From: Ceratorhiza oryzae-sativae
Taxonomy: Eukaryota; Basidiomycota; Agaricomycetes; Cantharellales; Ceratobasidiaceae
Reading direction: 5' to 3'
Assembly (NCBI GenBank): GCA_030998015.1
Contig: JARWMV010000049.1
Coordinates: forward strand, 42,924 to 106,923
Length of the DNA stretch: 64,000 nt
Part shown: positions 11,390 to 20,390 of the stretch, one piece after another
Layout of the letters: the number at the start of each line of letters is the position of its first letter
Position numbering within the stretch: position 1 is the stretch's first letter
Translations under genes and position numbers: made by a program
The notes under the pieces: model-generated
Seen by the model: only the letters and a program-made list of their open reading frames with translations
What the model was told of the DNA's origin: nothing
The model's database searches: none

Positions 11390-11496
11390 CTTAACTTAAC
11401 TAGTGGCGAACATAAGTATACTGCACAGATACTAAGGGCTGAGTACACGAGAAAACCAGCTAACTCCTGTGATACATAAGAGAACACAAAGAAACT

Positions 11497-13332
11497 ATGT
11501 CACAGAGACCACAAACTCGATCTCAAAGCAGAGTGGCAAATAGTAGGCCACAATCACCCAAACCCATTGCTTCCCCAGAGGCGGAAGGTAACCCAGATGA
11601 GACCCTCCAAGGAATGCCAGGGGGGTTGCCACAAAACCCACAACCAGTGGCTCAACCCAACCCCACTCGGGCCCCCATCTTGGGAGGGGAAATAGGGGGA
11701 ATACCACTCCACAGCCCTCAACCGCCAACTCACCTGATAAATCCAGACCCAGAAGATATCTCAAATCCAGAGAGGGATGAGGTAGAAGATATGACCCGAA
11801 CCATATACGAACAAGGCACGGCCTTGGCGGAAGAGGCAAGGACACAACCCCAGCCAGGTCCCGGAACCATAGCCACTGCCAACCCTATTCACACCATTGC
11901 CACAGCCATCAGGGCGGGGCTCAAGGAACTTAGAGACAATAATCATAGGGAACTAGAAAGGGCAATCACGGGTATAAGTCAGTGTCAAATATCACTAACC
12001 TGACAAGAAGGAAATGTGGACTGGATGGTAAGATCTATGGAAACATCCAACAAAAATGTCCTCTATGTGGCAAAGAACCAGGACGACCTAAAAGCAGAAA
12101 TGGGGAACCTGATAAAAGAATTAAAGGACATCTCCATGGAAATAAACCGGGTACTGGGAATGCAAGAGCGAAAGCTCGAAAGCTTAGAGAAGAAAACCAA
12201 AAACACAGGGGAGATCCTAGTCGCACTAGAACAACGGGTAACCGATCTAGGAAATGAGCTCCGGAAAACAACTGAAGCAGGAAGGCCAAGGGAAAGGACA
12301 GAAGAAACCAGGGGAAGAACTAGGGTGGTCATAGGAAGCCCCTCACGATCCCCCTCAGCCTCCCCAGTATGAACACCTTTTCTGGGAAGAACCTTCCAGG
12401 CTGAGTCCACAATAAGACCCCGAACTGAACCTCCATCCCAAGCAAACCAACCTACCCTTGCTGCAAACCACACTCCTAAGGAGGCAAGACTAGGGAGACC
12501 CAACAAATTTAATGGGAAAAAGGGGAAGGAAGCAGAGAACTTCATAATCAGCATGGAACTTTTCTTTGCTGACTATGATGAATCAGCCTTTGATGACCGA
12601 AAAAAGATATCTGCTGTGCTAATGAACATGGAGGATGGGGAAGCAGCAAACTGGGCACAACCTTACCGCCGGAAACTACTAGCAGGTGAACACACAGGTA
12701 TTCTTGCATCCTGGAAGGATTTCAGGAAGGGATTCCTGGATGCTTTTAATGACCCAGTCATAAAGGAAAAGACCATCCGGAAACTAAGGAAATTAACACA
12801 GACCAAGAGCGCATTGGATTATGCTACCCAATTCCGGATCCTGATCCAAGAGGTAGACTGGAACCAGGAAGCACTCAAGGACCAATTCAGGGAAGGGTTA
12901 AAACCCGAAGTACGACAAGAGATCTTAAGGATTGAAGTACTGGCAAATGAGGCTGAAGGTCCATCATATACCTTAGATCAATTAATTGACTTTGCCTGCA
13001 AAATGGATGATATGCAGTTTGCAAACCAGAAAATGAATACAAGGACCAGCAACTCATCAAGTTCAACCTGGGCACCAGCAAAATACAAACAAGGGGGAAA
13101 CAAGCCTTTAGGGACCAGCGGCAAACAGGGGAATACCCAAACCAACAACATGGTAAGGATACCAAACAGTGAAAAGGACAGGCGAAGGAAAGAAGGACTC
13201 TGTATCAAATGCGGTAAATCAGGGCATGTCCTGAAGGAGTGCCAAGGCCAGTGGACCTACGACAAAGCTAAGATACAAGGGAAGGCCAGCAGACAAGTTG
13301 AGGAAGAAAGCAGCTCCAAGTCGGAAAACTAA
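11497..13332 (+). pseudogene. gag: Element C Gag, two nonsense codons
   Basis: Reads from ATG 11497 (MSQRPQTRSQSR) to TAA 13330-13332 with in-frame TGA at 12001-12003 and TGA at 12370-12372. At the first of these, element E still has TGG. The N-terminus is Pro-rich, the middle is a coiled-coil stretch (about 12016-12300), the capsid-like part follows from about 12500 (MELFFADYDES), and the C-terminus has a CCHC knuckle, CIKCGKSGHVLKEC. The normal role is forming the particle and binding RNA. As written it cannot make full-length Gag. Confidence 0.85.
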
Positions 13333-13437
13333 TTGGTCCTACCACTTCCATGTTGGAGGACCCCAATATAACCCCTACCGCAGATGTATGTTACCTCAAG
13401 AAGTCTAGTAATCAATCAATAATATACACTACGGTAG

Positions 13438-13813
13438 TGTCGACGACGACAAGTCAGGCGACAAGGAAAAGAGTAAGAAAAGAAAAGAACTTGTATTCGA
13501 CGAGAGGTCAAGTTCTTGAGGAGTCCTCTGCGAACTTGACCCGGTTTATATACATAGTACAAGCCACATCATAACAAACAAGTCCGTACAGTGAGTCACG
13601 ACAGATAAGAGATAGAAGCAGTGGAAGCGACTGCGGAACTGCGGAATTTCACATCAGAGTTGAAATACATCTCGGTTACCGGTCTGGAACATTCCCTGAG
13701 TCACATGATACAGATATACCATAAAAGGCAAGTATGTTTTGAAGATGGTCTCATAAAATGTAGAAAATCAAGAAAATATTGTAGAGTGGATGTATGCGTG
13801 TCAGTTCGTGACA
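13438..13813 (-). repeat. 3' LTR of element B
   Basis: 376 bp. Read on the plus strand it runs TGTCGACGACGAC... to ...CAGTTCGTGACA. The pol stop codon lies a few bases inside it. Confidence 0.95.
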
Positions 13814-16800
13814 CTTCCCCCCTTCAAGGCACGTGGGTCCTGGGGTGCCTTTGGGTGCGACTTGACATAGTCAGCGATGAGTTCTGGTGCATTCACCAGG
13901 TCGTCATAGGTTAACCATTGTCGCTCGTCATAGCTGAGCCACTTGACATAGTATTCGAAGACATTAGATCTTTTGTTGTATCGCGACTTTATGATCTGTT
14001 CCACTTCGAACTCTTCTTCCCCTTCAGGAGTTACCACAGGTGGTGGTGGGGGAACCTGACGGCCATAGGGGTCGTCTTTATATTTGGTTAGGAGTGAGAC
14101 ATGGAATACTGGGTGTATTTTCATGGTTATCGGTAGGTCCAATTTGTAGGCATGTGTGCCATGTTGTGCTACCACCCTGAATGGTCCAACTCTTTTGTGG
14201 GCCAGTTTCCTGGAGGCCTGCTGTGTCCGTATGTTTTTGGTATCAAGCCAGACTTTGTCTCCAAGCTTGATAATTTCAGGAGCCCGATGCTTCTGGTCAT
14301 AGTATTCCTTGATCCTCTGGTTTGCTATTTCCAGAGCTGCCCTAAGTTCGTCGTGGCCCTTTTGGAGCCATTCTGCATGATTGTTGGCTAGGGGGAATTC
14401 TTGTCCCTCCTTGTCCCCGACTGCCAGCCTTGGGTGGAAACCATAGTTTGCAAAAAATGGTGATTTGCCAGTTGAGGCATTGACACCATTGTGGTAGGCA
14501 AATTCGGCCAGGGGTAGGAGTATGACCCAGTCATCCTGCCGATCTGATACGTAGTGTCTCAGGTACCCTTCTACTACTTGGTTAGCCCTTTCTGACTGGC
14601 CATCCGTTTGTGGGTGATATGCTGTAGAGTAGGAGGGTTTTATGTCTAGCCGTTTATACAGGTGCCTTAGGAACTTGGATGCAAAGTTGGGGCCGCGGTC
14701 TGAGATTGTTTTCCGTGGTAGCCCGTGAAGTTTCCATACGTATGTTAGGAACAAGTTGGCGCAATCCATAGCACTGGCTTCTGATTGGCATGGAATAAAG
14801 TGGACCATTTTTGTCAGGCGGTCAACAACTGTAAATATGGCGTCAAACCCCTCTGACAGGGGTAGCCCGGTGATCAGATCATAAGTAATTTCCTCCCAAG
14901 GTTTTTCTGGTGCTGGTATTGGGTTTAGGAGTCCTGGGGGAACTTGGTTGCTGTGCTTGTTCCTGATGCATGACTCGCAGTGTGTGACATATTCGTTGAC
15001 TGATTTTTTCATCGATAACCATGTGTATTTGCGATTTAACAACTCATATGTTCTGAACTGTCCTGGGTGTCCTGCTGCTGGGCTATCGTGACGGCTTTCA
15101 ATGACCAGTTTGCGAAGTTCTTTGTTATTTGGGATGTAGATTCTGCCCTTGTGTCGTAAGAGTCCTTCCTCCCATTCCCAATCTTTGACCTTTTCGTTGT
15201 TATCTAGGGCTTTTAGCACTTTTGACAGGTGCTCATCCCCTGGGATAGCGTCCCTAATGAGTTGTTCCAGGTCATGGTCTGGTGTGATTGCTTGTAGCCA
15301 CAGAGATTTTAATTCCAAAAATTGGTTTTGTGCAAGCAGAGCTTGGCTCTCACCCCCCTCTTTAGGGATGTGCCTTGACAGCCTAGAGAGTATGTCTGCC
15401 CGACCATTCTTTGCCCCCTCGATGTATAGAATCTTGAACTCAAACCTGGACAGGAACTCATGCCATCGTGTGACTCGGCCATTCAGTGGCCGGTTTGTCT
15501 TCCAATATTCCAAATTCTTGTGGTCACAAACGATGTTTACCGGGTGTTCAGCCCCTTCTAGTAGGTGACGCCAGTGTTTGAGGGCTTTTATAATTGCCAG
15601 CATTTCTTTGTTGTAGATATCGTAGTTTCTTTCTGCTGGGACCATTGCTTTGGAATAGTAGGAGATTGGGTGGAGCATTCCGTCTTCTCCATATTGCAAT
15701 AAAACAGCGCCTGTGGCATAGCCTGAGGCGTCTGTTTCTAAGATAAATGGTTTGCTGGGTTCTGGCTGAATTAGGAGGGGTGCTTCTTTCAATTTCTGCT
15801 TTAGCAAGTTCCACGCCTGATCCCTTTCTTCTGTCCATTCCCACTTGGTGTCCTTTTTGACGAGTTCGTAGAGGCATTTTGTGATTTTTGAGAAGTCTTT
15901 TATGAAGTGCCTTAACCAGTTTGCAAACCCCAACCCTTCCAGGACTTCGGTTGGGTTTGTAGGGGTTGGCCATTCAACAGCCTTTTCAACCTTGGCCGGG
16001 TCTACTTTAATCCCTTGGGGAGTTACTACTATTCCCAGGTAGTCTACTTCGGTGACGTCAAAAACGCATTTCTCTAGGGCGCAGTATAGACCAGCCTTTT
16101 GAAGCCGGCACAGGACTTCTCTGACATGTTCATTGTGTTCTTCCTGGTTCTTTGAAAATACTAATATGTCGTCCATGTAAATTACAACGTAAATGCCTTC
16201 AATGTCCTGGAATTCTTCACGGATCATGGCCATGAAGGTTCCTGGTGCATTCTTTTGACCAAATTGCATGACTAGGGGCTCATACAGCCCGTATTTGGTC
16301 TTGAAAGCGGCCTTCCATTCGTCTCCTTCTCGAATTCGTATGAGGTTAAAACCCCACTTTAGGTCAAACTTGGTGAATATCTTTGCCCCCCGCAAAGTTT
16401 CCACAATATCATTGATGCGTGGGAGTGGGTACACATTGGAGACAGTCATTTCGTTTAGCCGCCGGTAGTCAATGCACATGCGCAGCTTTCCATTCTTCTT
16501 TTTGACAAATATGACTGGAGATGCCATTGGTGACCTTGAGGGTCTGATATGCCCTGCTTTCAGTTGGCGATCCAAGGTTTTGCGCAATTCTGCATCTTCC
16601 TTGACACCCACACTATATATGGGACCATGCCTTGGCTTGGCATCTGGTTTTAAATCTATTTCCATATCCCACTTCCTATGGGGTGGTAGTGGTTGGACAT
16701 CGTCTTCTTCAGCGAATATTTTCTGGAATTCCTTGTATTTTATTGGGAGGGAGTCTAGGGAGTCCAGCTGAAGCTCCTTAGGTTCGTTTGCACGCACGTG

Positions 16801-17331
16801 CAAAGGTTTTGTGATGCAATGCTTCAGGCATACTGGCAAGTCAAACTTCATATCTTTCCCATCCCAATCAATGTTGGGGTTATGGAATTTGAGCCATGAC
16901 ATGCCCAGGACTAAATCATTTTTGCCGACGTTCACAACATAGGCGCTGAGGATTTCTCGGTGCTCTTGAATGCACAGCTCAAAGGTGCAGTAGTGGGTCA
17001 CAGACCCAGAGTCTATCTCCCTTCCATCGATTACCCTCAGTTTCTTGGGTGCTTTTAGGGCAATGGTAGGAATACGGTATTGTTTAACTAAATCTTCATG
17101 TATAAATACTGACGTGGCCCCTGAGTCGATCATGGCCCATCCGTTGAATTTTTTCATGTTATATGCAGACTTGTGTTCGGGGGTTATACGCAGAGGGAAT
17201 GCATGAAAGAAGAACTGTAGTTGTGATTGGTTTCCTAATGACATACATTCCATTTCCATATTTTTATTTTCATCATGCGCATTTTGTAACATAGCGCCCA
17301 AGACCGCCCCCCTGGCACGGTTTGAGCTCAT
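13801..17331 (-). CDS. pol: Element B Pol polyprotein (protease, RT, RNase H, integrase, chromodomain)
   Basis: 1176 codons without a break. Aspartic protease with DSGATS at residue 69. RT with FDLKWG near 323 and YMDD at 385-388. RNase H with ETDASG (Asp 534). Integrase zinc finger H748, H755, C785, C788. DDE core with D818 (ITYDLITGLP), D878 (SDRGPNF) and E914 (DGQSERANQ). C-terminal chromodomain about 1103-1157 (EYYVKWLSYDERQW), expected to tether integration to chromatin. The start ATG overlaps the gag stop as ATGA, suggesting translation by termination and re-initiation. All catalytic residues seen are present, so activity is plausible. Confidence 0.95.
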   Translation of the reverse strand: MSSNRARGAVLGAMLQNAHDENKNMEMECMSLGNQSQLQFFFHAFPLRITPEHKSAYNMKKFNGWAMIDSGATSVFIHEDLVKQYRIPTIALKAPKKLRVIDGREIDSGSVTHYCTFELCIQEHREILSAYVVNVGKNDLVLGMSWLKFHNPNIDWDGKDMKFDLPVCLKHCITKPLHVRANEPKELQLDSLDSLPIKYKEFQKIFAEEDDVQPLPPHRKWDMEIDLKPDAKPRHGPIYSVGVKEDAELRKTLDRQLKAGHIRPSRSPMASPVIFVKKKNGKLRMCIDYRRLNEMTVSNVYPLPRINDIVETLRGAKIFTKFDLKWGFNLIRIREGDEWKAAFKTKYGLYEPLVMQFGQKNAPGTFMAMIREEFQDIEGIYVVIYMDDILVFSKNQEEHNEHVREVLCRLQKAGLYCALEKCVFDVTEVDYLGIVVTPQGIKVDPAKVEKAVEWPTPTNPTEVLEGLGFANWLRHFIKDFSKITKCLYELVKKDTKWEWTEERDQAWNLLKQKLKEAPLLIQPEPSKPFILETDASGYATGAVLLQYGEDGMLHPISYYSKAMVPAERNYDIYNKEMLAIIKALKHWRHLLEGAEHPVNIVCDHKNLEYWKTNRPLNGRVTRWHEFLSRFEFKILYIEGAKNGRADILSRLSRHIPKEGGESQALLAQNQFLELKSLWLQAITPDHDLEQLIRDAIPGDEHLSKVLKALDNNEKVKDWEWEEGLLRHKGRIYIPNNKELRKLVIESRHDSPAAGHPGQFRTYELLNRKYTWLSMKKSVNEYVTHCESCIRNKHSNQVPPGLLNPIPAPEKPWEEITYDLITGLPLSEGFDAIFTVVDRLTKMVHFIPCQSEASAMDCANLFLTYVWKLHGLPRKTISDRGPNFASKFLRHLYKRLDIKPSYSTAYHPQTDGQSERANQVVEGYLRHYVSDRQDDWVILLPLAEFAYHNGVNASTGKSPFFANYGFHPRLAVGDKEGQEFPLANNHAEWLQKGHDELRAALEIANQRIKEYYDQKHRAPEIIKLGDKVWLDTKNIRTQQASRKLAHKRVGPFRVVAQHGTHAYKLDLPITMKIHPVFHVSLLTKYKDDPYGRQVPPPPPVVTPEGEEEFEVEQIIKSRYNKRSNVFEYYVKWLSYDERQWLTYDDLVNAPELIADYVKSHPKAPQDPRALKGGSVTN

Positions 17332-18719
17332 TCTTTTACCGACTCATCGTCGGTTGTTTCTATATCCTCAACCACTGCCTCATATCCTGACATCTTGGCG
17401 GAGGGACATTTGGCGGCGATGTGGCCCCGCCCTCCACAGTTATAGCAGGTGTTCGTTCCCTTTCCTTTTCCTGCACTATCCAGATCCATTGCGTCTGGAT
17501 CCTTTGCCTTTGGGGCCGCCGGTGGATGGTTATCCTTCTTTATGTCCTTGAAGGATTCTTGTATGTTGGCATTACTGCCATCGTAACGGACGGTTGGGAC
17601 TGTGAAGCCCTTCGCATTGGGACCGATGGCTACGATTTGACCTTTTACAGCCCTGCCATCTTTAATCTTGTATATGCGTTCCCCATTCTTGAATTTCTCC
17701 TTTTGGGGAGCGCTTTGGGGGTTGTTTGTGGGCCTGCTAGTCGAAGCATTGTTGCTGCTGGACTTATTACCCCCATGAGATGTCCTCTTGCTACCGAAAG
17801 AGATGAGGTGGCGGTCAATTTCCAGGGCCCGCTGTGTGAGCTGGGCGAATGTCTTTGTGCGGGGATCGTAGTTTTGGGCCACCATGCTATCTGTCACGTC
17901 TGACGACAGGCCATCATAGAACTGGTCACGCATGGCGGCATCGTTGTAGTTGAGGCCTGTGGAATATAAGTTGAACAGGGTGAGGTAATCCTGAACCGTC
18001 TTGGATTGTTTCAACTTTCGCCACTTGTCACAGTTATTTTCGGTGTGGTTCAGATCCCCATATCGGGTAGTAAATTCTTGCCAGAACAAATTGGCATCGT
18101 GAAGCCAGGGGATCGCAGTCCCAGGGTTGAGAATTTCGAATTCTTCATACAAGTTAACCCATTCAGCTGCTGACCCTTCGAGATAGGAGGTGATGAAGGC
18201 GACCACTTGGTCAGCCGAGTGTCCACTCATGTTTGTATTGATATATCGGGCACATGCAATTCTGAATGAGATGGCGTCCTCCCGTTTTGTGCCATCAAAT
18301 TTTTGAGGGGCAGCCATCTTAACCTTTGCAGTTGATCCTCCAGAGGGAGCGGGAGCTGTTGGTTGTGGTTGGGTTGTACTGGAGGAAGCTAATACTGGAG
18401 CCGCACCTGAGCCACTCATGGAGGTGTTGATTTGCGTTTCAATGCGCGTGATAGTGGTTTGGAGAATGGCTAACATTCCTACTAGGTTATTGACGTTGGT
18501 GGCTAATCCAGCCACATCTGTGTCTATCTTTGTCTGGTTTGTGGTAAGTTTTGCTTCGAGCAAGTCTGTATAGGTCTTATTATTGTGTTCGACGTCCCCA
18601 ATATCGTTTTGGAGGTTATTGGTTCGTTCTCGCAGTTCGTCCATTGACCGAAGCATATAGATGACCTTGTCTTCATCAGACATATTGGCCCAAGCAGGGG
18701 CGGGAGGTTGTGACGCCAT
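17328..18719 (-). CDS. gag: Element B Gag
   Basis: 463 codons, MASQPPAPAWANMSDEDK at the N-terminus, an N-terminal coiled coil, the retrotransposon-gag capsid region and one CCHC knuckle (CYNCGGRGHIAAKC) near residue 425. The C-terminus is acidic. It differs little from the Gag of A and G. The start is 24 bp downstream of the ORF c stop. Confidence 0.94.
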   Translation of the reverse strand: MASQPPAPAWANMSDEDKVIYMLRSMDELRERTNNLQNDIGDVEHNNKTYTDLLEAKLTTNQTKIDTDVAGLATNVNNLVGMLAILQTTITRIETQINTSMSGSGAAPVLASSSTTQPQPTAPAPSGGSTAKVKMAAPQKFDGTKREDAISFRIACARYINTNMSGHSADQVVAFITSYLEGSAAEWVNLYEEFEILNPGTAIPWLHDANLFWQEFTTRYGDLNHTENNCDKWRKLKQSKTVQDYLTLFNLYSTGLNYNDAAMRDQFYDGLSSDVTDSMVAQNYDPRTKTFAQLTQRALEIDRHLISFGSKRTSHGGNKSSSNNASTSRPTNNPQSAPQKEKFKNGERIYKIKDGRAVKGQIVAIGPNAKGFTVPTVRYDGSNANIQESFKDIKKDNHPPAAPKAKDPDAMDLDSAGKGKGTNTCYNCGGRGHIAAKCPSAKMSGYEAVVEDIETTDDESVKE

Positions 18720-18743
18720 TTCAGAGAAGGTTTGATGAAATTT

Positions 18744-19022
18744 TTAAAGGCGACGGAGACGGTACGGAAGTACAGGGAATTGGGGATTGTTTTGGTAATA
18801 TAGGATTTCTTTCCCCCTCACAAGTCTATAAATTTTGAAGTTCCCGATTCCTGCGAACCTCAACCAAGTATCGTCCAAGTCCCAGCTTTTGGTGTCCTGG
18901 CAACGATATGGGCACTCCACCTTCTTTAGTTTAGTTTGGTCCGGAAGGAGGGCTTCCTTGGGAAGGGTTGATTTGGGCTGCCGGAAGGGGTGCTTCTTCC
19001 TGAATTGGCAAGCCCGTGCCAC
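18744..19022 (-). CDS. Element B upstream ORF c
   Basis: 92 codons, conserved with the matching ORFs in A and G. Basic N-terminus (MARACQFRKKHPFRQPK), then a core with CPYRCQDTKSWDLDDTW. Overlaps ORF b in the +1 frame. No recognised family. See ORFs a and b; together they look like one conserved coding unit upstream of gag. Confidence 0.5.
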   Translation of the reverse strand: MARACQFRKKHPFRQPKSTLPKEALLPDQTKLKKVECPYRCQDTKSWDLDDTWLRFAGIGNFKIYRLVRGKEILYYQNNPQFPVLPYRLRRL

Positions 19023-19440
19023 TTAGAAAGGTGGGGTGAGGAAGGTCTGACGGTGTTGAGAAGACGGGGAAGGCGTACTCGTGGGGTTCAATTGTTTCTT
19101 GGACTATTGCTTCTAGTCTGAGATGGTCTTGGAGGAGGGATAGGTAGTCCTCCTGGTGTTCGCGCAAACGCTCGGTTAAGTATGCGCAACGGGCCTTGGC
19201 TTCGTGAAGTTTTTCACGGGTTTCTTCGTACTTATTCCGGTAGTAACGGTACCTGTCTTGGAAGTTTTCGATAGTGTTTAGCAGGTGACGAAGAAGTTGT
19301 TGGCCGAGGTTCTCCAGCTTAGAGCTGGTTGCGGGGGATGGTGTAGTAATAGAGGAATTTGTCCTTCTTAGGACAATAAGGGCAGCGCGCAGGGAAGGTG
19401 GCTGCGTTTGCCCAATGGCAAATTTTGCACTCAGGGGCAC
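18931..19440 (-). CDS. Element B upstream ORF b, coiled coil
   Basis: 169 codons. The best conserved part starts at SKLENLGQQLLRHLL; upstream residues overlap ORF a in another frame and may not be translated. The central stretch is a predicted coiled coil, the tail Pro-rich. Present in A and G too. No known domain. Confidence 0.48.
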   Translation of the reverse strand: MPLSAKFAIGQTQPPSLRAALIVLRRTNSSITTPSPATSSKLENLGQQLLRHLLNTIENFQDRYRYYRNKYEETREKLHEAKARCAYLTERLREHQEDYLSLLQDHLRLEAIVQETIEPHEYAFPVFSTPSDLPHPTFLSGTGLPIQEEAPLPAAQINPSQGSPPSGPN

Positions 19441-19750
19441 CTGGCTCGGTTACGAAGGCTTGTTGGGCACGTCCGACTTTCTGGGGGCGGACTTTGATGA
19501 TTACTACTCGGTTGAAATCGATGTGCCCAGCTTCTTCTAGGATACTTTCGACCGAGTTGAGGGTGAAACAGTGGATCGACAGGTGTCCGAACCACCCACA
19601 CAGATGGCAGCGCTGGTCTTCTGTAAAAGTTTGTGCCACTTGAGGGCCGTGCGTTCCGTCAGAGACGTACTCGAGCAGGAGCAAGATAAAAGAGAAAAAT
19701 AGACCCTTTCCCGGGTCTATTGGAATAGGAAGGCGACCTCCGTTGCTCAA
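19319..19750 (-). CDS. Element B upstream ORF a, Cys/His clusters
   Basis: 143 codons, the longest version of this ORF in the window. A hydrophobic segment (GLFFSFILLLLEY, about residues 15-27) precedes a first Cys/His cluster (CHLCGWFGHLSIHCF) and a second at the C-terminus (CKICHW...CPYCPKKDKF). It begins about 255 bp downstream of the 5' LTR. Role unknown; metal or nucleic-acid binding is the simplest inference. Confidence 0.5.
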   Translation of the reverse strand: MSNGGRLPIPIDPGKGLFFSFILLLLEYVSDGTHGPQVAQTFTEDQRCHLCGWFGHLSIHCFTLNSVESILEEAGHIDFNRVVIIKVRPQKVGRAQQAFVTEPGAPECKICHWANAATFPARCPYCPKKDKFLYYYTIPRNQL

Positions 19751-19989
19751 CTACTTAAGGGCAATGAGCGACCCCACCTCTTGTTGACGAAAGAGATTAG
19801 AGAACCGAAGCTTGTTACAACGTGAGAGGGACCTGGCTATGCAAGGTTTCACAGAGGCGCGTATAGGGCAACGATATCTTGTGGCTGTGGATAGGTGGAG
19901 TGGGATTGGGGAAGGCAACGGGGAGTTATCTTGAGACGACGCCAACGGCGTTCCAGATGTATCCCAGACGACACTGAGACTTACGATTG

Positions 19990-20004
19990 TCAAGAACTTG
20001 ACCT
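19990..20004 (-). other. Self-priming primer-binding site of element B
   Basis: TCAAGAACTTGACCT on the plus strand, 2 nt from the 5' LTR; on the element strand AGGTCAAGTTCTTGA. It is complementary to the start of the predicted transcript inside the same LTR. Confidence 0.7.
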
Positions 20005-20006
20005 GA

Positions 20007-20382
20007 TGTCGACGACGACAAGTCAGGCGACAAGGAAAAGAGTAAGAAAAGAAAAGAACTTGTATTCGACGAGAGGTCAAGTTCTTGAGGAGTCCTCTGC
20101 GAACTTGACCCGGTTTATATACATAGTACGAGCCACATCATAACAAACAAGTCCGTACAGTGAGTCACGACAGATAAGAGATAGAAGCAGTGGAAGCGAC
20201 TGCGGAACTGCGGAATTTCACATCAGAGTTGAAATACATCTCGGTTACCGGTCCGGAACATTCCCTGAGTCACATGATACAGATATACCATAAAAGGCAA
20301 GTATGTTTTGAAGATGGTCTCATAAAATGTAGAAAATCAAGAAAATATTGTAGAGTGGATGTATGCGTGTCAGTTCGTGACA
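20007..20382 (-). repeat. 5' LTR of element B
   Basis: 376 bp, two transitions away from the 3' LTR (an A/G and a T/C). Carries the TATATAAA box and the 10-bp inverted repeat GGTCAAGTTC...GAACTTGACC around the predicted RNA start. Confidence 0.95.
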
Positions 20383-20390
20383 GGTAGAGG

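Larger units (their letters stand above)
13438..20382 (-). mobile_element. Element B: apparently intact Ty3/gypsy chromodomain retrotransposon
   Basis: 6945 bp on the minus strand with 376-bp LTRs (13438-13813 and 20007-20382) that differ at only two positions, both transitions. The TSD is GGTAG (13433-13437 and 20383-20387). It carries ORFs a-c, gag and an uninterrupted 1176-codon pol. It was inserted into element C between gag and protease. It is the youngest and only potentially autonomous element in the window. Confidence 0.96.

Noticed and set aside
12035..12554. Minus-strand ORFs opposite element C gag
   Set aside because: Antisense shadows of gag; the plus-strand frame carries the conserved protein.
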